This document shows, in pieces, positions 58,039 to 64,000 of a stretch of DNA of 64,000 nucleotides. Each line of letters starts with the position of its first letter. Positions within the stretch are counted from its first letter, which is position 1. This stretch comes from Nonomuraea thailandensis (GTDB lineage Bacteria; Actinomycetota; Actinomycetes; Streptosporangiales; Streptosporangiaceae). The notes below the pieces were generated by a model. The model searched no databases. It was not told where the DNA came from and was given only the letters and a program-made list of their open reading frames with translations. Location: the NCBI RefSeq assembly GCF_024172165.1, contig NZ_JAMZEB010000002.1, positions 6,593,501 through 6,657,500 of the forward strand. Reading direction: 5' to 3'. The translations under genes and the position numbers were made by a program.

Positions 58039-58527
58039 TCCACCACGGCACCCGGCCAGTGGACCACGTTCGATTGGTGGCCCCCCGTCGGCTGGTGGCC
58101 GGAGGCCGCCCGCGATCTGCTGGTCCCCGGCCCGTCCACGAGTGCCACGTTCGTGCTCCCGCCCACCGCCTCCTCGGTCCATTCCGCCCGCAGCTTCACC
58201 GTGGGCGCGCTGACCGGCTGGGGCCTCGGCGAGCTGGCCGACAACATGGAGCTGGTGGTCTCCGAGCTGGCCACCAACGCGCTGCGGCACGGCCTGTGCC
58301 TGGACGGCCCGGGCCGCCAGCGCGCCGTCCAGATGTCCCTCGTCCGCCGGGGGCCGCTGGTGACCAGCGCCTTCACCGATCCAGGCTCCTCGGTGCCGGT
58401 GCTGCGATACCCTGGGCCCCTTGACACCGGCGGCCTCGGACTCCACATCGTCGAATCGCTCAGCCTCCGCTGGGGCTGGTCCGCACTCGCGCCTCACGGA
58501 AAGATCGTCTGGGCAGTCCTCTCCTGA
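58033..58527 (+). CDS. SpoIIAB/RsbW-like ATP-binding protein of the WhiJ-type trio
   Basis: A 164-residue HATPase protein. N-box MELVVSELATNALRHGL, D-box FTDPGSSVPVL (weak) and G-box GGLGLHIVESLSLRWGW match anti-sigma kinase-like proteins found beside XRE/DUF397 pairs. The DxGxG part of the D-box is degenerate, so nucleotide binding may be altered. GTG 58033 lies inside a TGCA repeat and lacks a clear ribosome site; an upstream in-frame start at 57985 adds 16 residues. It probably modulates a partner regulator by protein binding. Confidence 0.8.
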   Translation: MQSTTAPGQWTTFDWWPPVGWWPEAARDLLVPGPSTSATFVLPPTASSVHSARSFTVGALTGWGLGELADNMELVVSELATNALRHGLCLDGPGRQRAVQMSLVRRGPLVTSAFTDPGSSVPVLRYPGPLDTGGLGLHIVESLSLRWGWSALAPHGKIVWAVLS

Positions 58528-58605
58528 CCGGGGGTGATCTGCATTACCGTGGATGGTCATGGCTCACGGTGAGTCCCGCGCGCGACCCCATGAGAGTGCT
58601 GACAG

Positions 58606-61026
58606 ATGGAAGATCACCTGCTCGGCTGGCTGCGAACACTGGACGAGGACCGGCTTGGCCGCATCCTGGCCAACAGGCCCGACGCCATCGCCGCGCCCTG
58701 GCCCAGGCGCCTCGACACCCTGGCCCAGCGGCTCGGCAATGCCGTCGCCGTGATCGAGACCCTGCGCCGCCTGCCGTTGCCCTGCCTCCAGGTCGCCGAG
58801 ACCGCCCTGGCCATGACCCGCCCCACCGCCGACACGCTCGCCCGCTTCCTCAGCAGCCCCGAGGAGGAGGTGACGCCCTGGCTGGAGCACCTCTACGACC
58901 ACGCGCTGGCCTGGCCGGGCGACGACGGCGTCATCCACCTCGCCGAAGGCGTCTCGCGCTGGTGGACAGCGCCGCTCAGCCTCGGCGAGCCCCTCGACCA
59001 CTACCTGAACGCCTGGTCCATCAGCAACGACGCGCTGCACGCCCTCGCCCGCAACCTCGGCCTGCCCGTCCAGGGCAACAAGCGCCGCATGATCACCCGG
59101 GTCATCGAGGCGCTCAGCGACACCGACCGGGTCAGGGCGCTGATGCGCCACGCCCCCGAGGGCACCGTGCCGCTGCTCGACGGCTTCGCCTGGGACGGCC
59201 CCGCGCTCACCGTCGACGGCGCCCGGTTCGTCACCCCCGGCACGCCCGAGCGGTGGTGCGCCGACCACGGCCTGCTCTTCCGGCCGAGCTGGCACAAGGC
59301 CGAGATCCCCCGCGAGGTGGCGATCTGCCTGCGCGGCTCCGGCTACCACCCGGCCTACCTGCCCGACGCGCCCGAGCTGGCCACCATCCCGGTCGACCCC
59401 GAGGAGGTCGACCACCTGATGACGCTGGCCGCGCCGCACGTGGTCGAACGGTGCGCGGCCCTGCTCGACAACACCTCCAAGACGCCGCTGCCGCTGCTCA
59501 AGACCGGCGGCGTGGGCGTGCGCGAGGTCCGCAGGATGGCCAAGGAGACCGGCTGCGACGAGGACGAGACGCGGCTGCTGCTCGAGATCTGCGCGGTGGC
59601 CAGGCTGATGGCCTGGGACGAGCCGTCCGGCGGCATGATCCCCACCGAGCGGTTCGACCGGTGGCGGCTCGACGAGGGCTCGGCCCGGCTGCGGGTGCTG
59701 CTGGCGGCCTGGTGGCGGATGGAGCGCTCGTCGCTGCGCAAGATCGACGGCAAGTACGGCACCGTGCTCGGCGACGACCCCGCCGGCCCCGTGATCGCCC
59801 AGGTGCGCAGGGCCGTGCTGTCGGTGCTCGCCCACCTGCCCTCGGGCACGGCCTTCGCCGACCGCGACAGCCTGATCGGCAACGTCCACTGGCACGCGCC
59901 GCTGATCGACCGGGCGCTGCTGCGCGAGTGCGCGCCCGCCGTGCTCGACGAGGCCAGGCTGCTCGGCCTGCTGGCCAACAACACGCTGACCGACCTCGGC
60001 CGCGCCCTGGCCGGGCTGACGGCCAAGCCGGGAGACGAGAACGACGACGCCGTCCCGATGGTCGAGCACGACCCGATGCTGGCGGAGGCCGCCACCAGGG
60101 CGCTGGCCAGCGTGCGCAGGAGCGCGCTGTTCGGGCCCGACCTGACCGCGGTGGTCACGGGGCCGCCGTCGGCGGAGCTGGCGGCGCTGCTCGACCGCTG
60201 CGCCGACCGCGAGTCGCGCGGCGCGGCCTCGGTGTGGCGCTTCAACACGCCGAGCGTGCGCCGGGCGCTCGACCAGGGGTACGAGGCCGACGACCTGCTC
60301 GACGAGCTGGCCGCGGTGGGCACCATCCCGCAGCCGCTCGAATACCTGGTCCGCGACACCGCCCGCAGGCACGGCGAGGTGACGGTGAGCACGGTCGGGT
60401 GCGTGGTGCAGGCCACCGACCCGACGCTGCTGGCCGAGATCGCCGCCCACCGGCGGCTGGGCCGGCTGGGGCTGCGGCTGCTGGCCCCCACGGTGCTGGT
60501 CAGCGCGGCGCCGGCCGATCGCACGCTGGCGGCGCTGCGCGAGGTCGGCTACTCCCCCGTGCCCGTCGCCGACACCGGCGAGATCACCATCCACCGGGCC
60601 AGGGCCGAGGAGAGCGCACCCGGCAAGCTCGTCCTGCTGCCCGGCGGGCAGGTGGCCGAGCTGTCGGACTTCCCCGGCCTGGCGGAGTTCGAGGCACCGC
60701 CCCACATGCTGCTGGAGCCCCCGCCCGACCCGTACGAGCACGCCCGCCGCCTCGTCGCCGCCGGCCGGGCGGACGGCGAGAAGAACGGGCGCACCTGGGC
60801 GATCATCGGCAGGATGGCGACCAGGCTGCCGACGGCGCAGCAGTCGCTGCTCGGCTTCGTCGTCGACCGGGGCGTGCGCGCCGGCATCACGCTGACCGAC
60901 GGGCTGACCGCCACGATCAGCCATGGCGAGCTCAAGGGCGGCGCGCTGGACGCCTGGTGCGAGGAGGCGGGCGACTACCTGGAGTTCCCCCTCGCCGAGA
61001 TCGTCGAGGTCCGGGGCGCCTATTGA
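58606..61026 (+). CDS. Helicase-associated (XPB/Ssl2 N-terminal-like) protein without helicase motifs
   Basis: An 806-residue actinobacterial protein of the helicase-C/XPB-N group (PF13625-like). It is largely alpha-helical with repeats such as WLRTLDEDRLGRILANRPDA at the start and a C-terminal Helicase_C_3-like part (PLEYLVRDTARRHGEVTVST, GCVVQATDPTLLAEIAAH, LGRLGLRLLAPTVLVSAAP). No Walker A or DEAD motif is present, so it is not itself a helicase; in relatives the XPB-type helicase is encoded nearby, but not here. ATG 58606 is used. Likely a DNA-repair or transcription accessory protein. Confidence 0.8.
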   Translation: MEDHLLGWLRTLDEDRLGRILANRPDAIAAPWPRRLDTLAQRLGNAVAVIETLRRLPLPCLQVAETALAMTRPTADTLARFLSSPEEEVTPWLEHLYDHALAWPGDDGVIHLAEGVSRWWTAPLSLGEPLDHYLNAWSISNDALHALARNLGLPVQGNKRRMITRVIEALSDTDRVRALMRHAPEGTVPLLDGFAWDGPALTVDGARFVTPGTPERWCADHGLLFRPSWHKAEIPREVAICLRGSGYHPAYLPDAPELATIPVDPEEVDHLMTLAAPHVVERCAALLDNTSKTPLPLLKTGGVGVREVRRMAKETGCDEDETRLLLEICAVARLMAWDEPSGGMIPTERFDRWRLDEGSARLRVLLAAWWRMERSSLRKIDGKYGTVLGDDPAGPVIAQVRRAVLSVLAHLPSGTAFADRDSLIGNVHWHAPLIDRALLRECAPAVLDEARLLGLLANNTLTDLGRALAGLTAKPGDENDDAVPMVEHDPMLAEAATRALASVRRSALFGPDLTAVVTGPPSAELAALLDRCADRESRGAASVWRFNTPSVRRALDQGYEADDLLDELAAVGTIPQPLEYLVRDTARRHGEVTVSTVGCVVQATDPTLLAEIAAHRRLGRLGLRLLAPTVLVSAAPADRTLAALREVGYSPVPVADTGEITIHRARAEESAPGKLVLLPGGQVAELSDFPGLAEFEAPPHMLLEPPPDPYEHARRLVAAGRADGEKNGRTWAIIGRMATRLPTAQQSLLGFVVDRGVRAGITLTDGLTATISHGELKGGALDAWCEEAGDYLEFPLAEIVEVRGAY

Positions 61027-61047
61027 AGCGGTCCTGCTTGAGCGGCC

Positions 61048-62067
61048 CTACTTGAGCGGCTGGGCCTTCTTCAGGTTCGCCACCAGCTCCTCCAGGAAGG
61101 TGGCGTATCCCTGGTAGCTGAAGGGGGCCTCGGCCGACCACGGGTAGAGCTGGCCGGCCTTGACCGCGGGGAGCTTGGCGAAGGTGGGCTTCTTCATCAT
61201 CTCCTCGGGCTTGAGCGCCTGCGTGCGCGTGTCGTAGAGGATCACATCGGCGTCGTACTCGTCGGCGTTCTCCCAGCTCAGCGTCTGGAAGAAGCCGCCC
61301 TCGTCCACCTTCGCGGGCGTGACGACGTTCAGGCCCGCGTTCACCATGTGCACGATGTCCGGGTACTCCGGCGGGTTGACCACCCAGAACGCGTCCGCGC
61401 CGCCCGAGGCCAGGAGGATCTTGAGGTCCTTGAACCGGGCGAGCTCCTTGGTGGCCGCCTCCATGCGGGCCTTGGCCTCGGGCACGCCCTCCATGCTCGC
61501 GCCGAGCGACTTGGCCAGCTCCTCGTACGTGCCGATCACCTCGGTGGCGCTCTTGCCGGTGAGCATGACGCCGGCGGTGGGGGCGACCTGCTCGATGGTG
61601 TCCTTGGACTTCTCGGGCACGTACCAGAGGGTGCCGTTGATGTACATGCTGCTGACCAGGAGGTCGGGCTGCAGCGCGATGTACTGCTCGACGTTGAACT
61701 CGTCCCAGACGTTGCCCAGGCCCGTGACCTTGGTGATGTCGACGTTGCCGACCTGCGGGTCCTTGCTGCCGTCCTTCAGCTTGTGCGGGCCGAACACGGC
61801 GATCGGGCGCACGCCGAAGTCCCACAGGGCGGCCGCGGCGCCCACCTGGGCGACGACTCTGGTGGGGACCTTGGGCTGCTCCAGCTTCTTGCCGCGGTCG
61901 TCGGTGAACGACCAGGATCCCTGGGCGGGAGCGCCGGAGGAGGCCGGCGCCGCGGGGGTCGCCTGCGTGGCCGCCCCGCCGTCACCGCAGGCCGCCAGTG
62001 CCAGGGCCGCCGCGAGTCCTGCCGCGCCCGACAGGAAACCCCTGCGAGCAAGTACCGGTCCCGACAT
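61048..62067 (-). CDS. Iron-siderophore-binding lipoprotein with Tat-type signal
   Basis: A 339-residue solute-binding protein of the FhuD/FepB class. The N-terminus has a twin-arginine motif and lipobox (LARRGFLSGAAGL ... LALAACGDGG), so it is a Tat-exported lipoprotein. Downstream: WDFGVRPIAVFGPHKLKDGS, YIALQPDLLVSSMYINGT and SYQGYATFLEELVANLKKA. It should bind ferric siderophore outside the cell and dock on the divergent FecCD permeases. ATG 62067 follows AGGAG. Two iron boxes lie between it and the permease genes. Confidence 0.88.
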   Translation of the reverse strand: MSGPVLARRGFLSGAAGLAAALALAACGDGGAATQATPAAPASSGAPAQGSWSFTDDRGKKLEQPKVPTRVVAQVGAAAALWDFGVRPIAVFGPHKLKDGSKDPQVGNVDITKVTGLGNVWDEFNVEQYIALQPDLLVSSMYINGTLWYVPEKSKDTIEQVAPTAGVMLTGKSATEVIGTYEELAKSLGASMEGVPEAKARMEAATKELARFKDLKILLASGGADAFWVVNPPEYPDIVHMVNAGLNVVTPAKVDEGGFFQTLSWENADEYDADVILYDTRTQALKPEEMMKKPTFAKLPAVKAGQLYPWSAEAPFSYQGYATFLEELVANLKKAQPLK

Positions 62068-62077
62068 CTCCAACTCC

Positions 62078-62096
62078 TAAGGTTAGGCTTGCCTTC
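62078..62096. promoter_or_regulatory. IdeR/DmdR iron box 1
   Basis: TAAGGTTAGGCTTGCCTTC resembles the 19-bp iron box TTAGGTTAGGCTAACCTAA, with mismatches in the right arm. It starts 10 bp upstream of the siderophore-binding protein's ATG, so binding of Fe-IdeR would block that promoter. Confidence 0.75.
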
Positions 62097-62107
62097 TTGC
62101 AAGGCCA

Positions 62108-62126
62108 TTAGATTAGCCTTGCCTAA
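62108..62126. promoter_or_regulatory. IdeR/DmdR iron box 2
   Basis: TTAGATTAGCCTTGCCTAA closely matches the 19-bp iron box consensus. It lies 27 bp before the permease start and 11 bp from box 1. The pair should repress both divergent operons when iron is sufficient. Confidence 0.82.
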
Positions 62127-62153
62127 GTTTGACTTGCTACGAGAGGGGGTCGG

Positions 62154-63218
62154 GTGCGCCCGGCTGAGGTAACGGTCGCGGCCGGAGCGGGCCAGGAAGA
62201 CGGCGGACGCCAGGCCAGGGGCCGCCCCTCGGTGCTCGTCGCCGGGCTGGTCGTCACGGTGGCCTTGTTGGCGCTGGTCGCCATGGCGAGCGTGGCGCTG
62301 GGCGCCCGCTCGGTGTCGTTCAGCACGGTGATCGACGCGTTCCTGGCGCCGGACGGCTCCAACGACCACACGGTCATCCGCGAGCTGCGCGTCCCGCGCA
62401 CGCTGCTCGGCCTCGGCGTGGGCGCCACGCTCGGGCTGGCCGGCGCGCTCATGCAGAGCCTGACCCGCAACCCGCTGGCCGACCCCGGCCTGCTGGGCAT
62501 CGACCAGGGCGCCGCGCTCGGCGTCACGCTGGCGCTCGGCATCTTCGGGCTCACCGACCCCGTCGTGTACGTGTGGTTCGCCTTCGGCGGGGCCGCGCTG
62601 GCCTCCGTCGCGGTCTACTCGCTGGCCTCCTCGGGCCGCGCCGGCTCCAGCCCGGTACGCCTGGCCCTGGCCGGAGTCGCGTTCGGCATGGTCTGCACGG
62701 CGATCTCCTCGGCCATCCTCCGCACGGACTCCCAGACCTTCGACCGGATGCGGTTCTGGCTGACCGGCTCGCTGGCCGGGCAGACGGCCGACACGCTCGT
62801 GCGGCTCGCGCCGTTCATGGCCGCCGGGCTGGTGCTCGGGCTGCTGCTGGCCAGGCCGCTCAACATGCTGGCGCTCGGCGAGGACGCGGGCAAGGCGCTC
62901 GGCGTGAACGTGAACAGGACCCGGATCCTCACCGGCGTGGCCGTCACCCTGCTGTGCGGCGCCGCCACCGCCGCCGCCGGGCCGCTGGTGTTCGTCGGGC
63001 TGATCGTGCCGCACGCCGTGCGCGCCCTGGTGGGGCCCGACCAGCGGTGGGTGCTGCCGTACTCGGCGCTGGCCGCGCCCATCCTGCTGCTGGGCGCCGA
63101 CGTGATCGGACGGCTCATCGCCCGGCCGGGAGAGGTGCAGGTGGGCATCGTCTGGGCGGTGATCGGCGCGCCGATCTTCATCATGCTCGCCAGGCGGAAG
63201 CGGGTGGCCGCGCTGTGA
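62154..63218 (+). CDS. Iron-siderophore ABC permease, FecD-type (first subunit)
   Basis: A 354-residue FecCD-family permease with about nine or ten membrane segments. Family blocks: RELRVPRTLLGLGVGATLG, LAGALMQSLTRNPLADPGLLG, GKALGVNVNRTRI (coupling helix) and AGPLVFVGLIVPHAVRALVG. GTG 62154 follows GAGAGGGGG. It forms a heterodimer with the next subunit, whose start overlaps its stop (GTGA). The binding protein is divergent and the region has iron boxes. The ATPase is presumably to the right, outside the window. Confidence 0.92.
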   Translation: MRPAEVTVAAGAGQEDGGRQARGRPSVLVAGLVVTVALLALVAMASVALGARSVSFSTVIDAFLAPDGSNDHTVIRELRVPRTLLGLGVGATLGLAGALMQSLTRNPLADPGLLGIDQGAALGVTLALGIFGLTDPVVYVWFAFGGAALASVAVYSLASSGRAGSSPVRLALAGVAFGMVCTAISSAILRTDSQTFDRMRFWLTGSLAGQTADTLVRLAPFMAAGLVLGLLLARPLNMLALGEDAGKALGVNVNRTRILTGVAVTLLCGAATAAAGPLVFVGLIVPHAVRALVGPDQRWVLPYSALAAPILLLGADVIGRLIARPGEVQVGIVWAVIGAPIFIMLARRKRVAAL

Positions 63219-64000
63219 ACGTCCGCGTCGGCTCCTGGTCCGTACGGCTCGCACCCCGCGCCCTGCTCGTCAGCGTCGTCCTCGTCGTGGCCGGCTTCCT
63301 GGTCACCGTGGCGGCGCTGTCCACGGGCGAGTTCACCGTGCCCGTGCCCGACATCATCTCGGCCATCTTCGGGCAGGGCACGCCCGTCGCCGAGCTGATC
63401 GTCGGCAAGCTGCGCGCCCCGCGCGTGGTCACCGGGCTGCTGGTCGGGGCCGCGTTCGGCCTGAGCGGGGCCATCTTCCAGAGCCTGACCAGGAACCCGC
63501 TGGGCAGCCCCGACTTCATCGGCTTCACCGCCGGCGCGTCCACGGGCGGCATCCTCGCCGTGGTCGCGGGCGGCTCCGCCATGACGATCGCCGGCGGCGC
63601 GCTGGCCGGATGCCTGGTGACGGCCGTGCTGGTGTACCTGCTGGCCTACCGGGGCGGCGTCCAGGGGTACCGGCTGGTCCTGGTCGGCATCGGGGCGAAC
63701 GCGCTGCTGGTGGCCGTCAACTCCTACATCCTGACCCGCGCCAACATCAACGACGCGGCCAGCGCGGGCGCCTGGCTCACCGGCAGCCTCGGCGGGCGCG
63801 GCTGGGACCACGCCTGGCCCGTGGCGCTGGCGCTGCTGGTGCTGCTGCCGCTGTGCCTGTACATCGCGCGGCCGATGCGGATGATCGAGATGGGCGACGA
63901 CGCGGCCAAGGCCATGGGCATCAAGGTCGAGGTCGTCCGCGTGGCGGCCGTCGCGGCCGGCGTGCTGCTGTCCGGGGTCGCCACGGCCGCCGCCGGGCCC
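63215..64000 (+). CDS. Iron-siderophore ABC permease, second subunit (partial, runs off the window)
   Basis: Read directly from the bases: GTG 63215 overlaps the first subunit's stop, and the frame stays open to 64000 (262 residues). Blocks include LRAPRVVTGLLVGAAFGLSG, AIFQSLTRNPLGSPDFIGF, ANALLVAVNSYILTRANIND, LTGSLGGRGWDHAWP and DDAAKAMGIKVEVVR (coupling helix), ending in LLSGVATAAAGP. This is the FecG/FhuB-type partner of the first permease. The missing 3' part should hold the last two helices. Confidence 0.9.
   Translation, partial: MNVRVGSWSVRLAPRALLVSVVLVVAGFLVTVAALSTGEFTVPVPDIISAIFGQGTPVAELIVGKLRAPRVVTGLLVGAAFGLSGAIFQSLTRNPLGSPDFIGFTAGASTGGILAVVAGGSAMTIAGGALAGCLVTAVLVYLLAYRGGVQGYRLVLVGIGANALLVAVNSYILTRANINDAASAGAWLTGSLGGRGWDHAWPVALALLVLLPLCLYIARPMRMIEMGDDAAKAMGIKVEVVRVAAVAAGVLLSGVATAAAGP

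Noticed and set aside
58606..61026. DNA helicase
   Set aside because: The protein has no Walker A or Walker B motif; only helicase-associated regions are present.

Overview
The window is about 70% GC, gene-dense DNA with many GTG starts, F420-dependent enzymes, a mycothiol-dependent-type domain, XRE/DUF397 pairs, a SARP regulator and a PknB-type kinase. Together these point to a chromosomal segment of a filamentous actinomycete. I infer Streptosporangiaceae (Nonomuraea-like); the exact genus cannot be fixed from sequence alone. I see no insertion sequence, prophage, CRISPR array, rRNA or tRNA. No gene-free stretch exceeds 300 bases.

Layout, left part. 1-4.1 kb holds the end of panB, a serine/threonine dehydratase, and a PLP lyase divergent from its likely MocR regulator. 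4.1-8.3 kb is an alpha/beta hydrolase followed by an ABC exporter coupled to a NarL-type two-component pair. 8.3-13.5 kb holds an F420:NADPH oxidoreductase, a secreted lipase, a SIS-like protein, a LysR regulator, a 58-residue conserved protein, methionine aminopeptidase and a lone HATPase domain. 13.6-16.2 kb is a copper unit (CopC plus a CopD-CtaG fusion). 16.3-20.8 kb is a regulatory island: an XRE-TPR regulator divergent from an unannotated 43-residue secreted peptide gene, followed by a large SARP. 20.8-26.3 kb is purine catabolism (PucR, a xanthine dehydrogenase molybdenum subunit, an EF-hand protein and an AzgA-type permease).

Middle part. 26.3-32.1 kb carries a SecD-P1/Excalibur protein, alanine dehydrogenase, a four-EF-hand protein, a DUF3105/DUF305 pair and a phytoene-dehydrogenase-like enzyme. 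32.2-40.1 kb is a minus-strand run: a degenerate trypsin-like membrane protein coupled to a Ser/Thr kinase, an orphan response regulator, and a tightly coupled DUF6421-SDR-threonine aldolase operon.

Right part. 40.2-43.9 kb is hyuAB. 43.9-47.8 kb is a cobalamin salvage operon under a B12 riboswitch (btuF-btuC-btuD-cbiZ plus a deleted Uma2 protein). 47.8-52.5 kb is a five-gene catabolic operon (PhyH-PTE-P450-SDR-Gfo/Idh), divergent from an F420 luciferase-like oxidoreductase. 53.7-58.5 kb holds a phosphatase, a region-2-only sigma factor with a zinc-finger/MDMPI anti-sigma-like protein, a NIPSNAP-like protein and an XRE/DUF397/ATPase trio. The right end is a helicase-associated protein and an iron-siderophore uptake locus with two iron boxes.

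The most promising new biology is (a) the XRE-TPR receptor with its divergent secreted micro-peptide, which resembles peptide quorum-sensing pairs of Firmicutes; (b) a repeated CAAG-nn-CTTG palindrome upstream of hyuAB, the PhyH operon, the luciferase-like gene and (one mismatch) the NIPSNAP gene, implying one dispersed catabolic regulon; (c) the DUF6421-SDR-aldolase operon; and (d) the region-2-only sigma factor.
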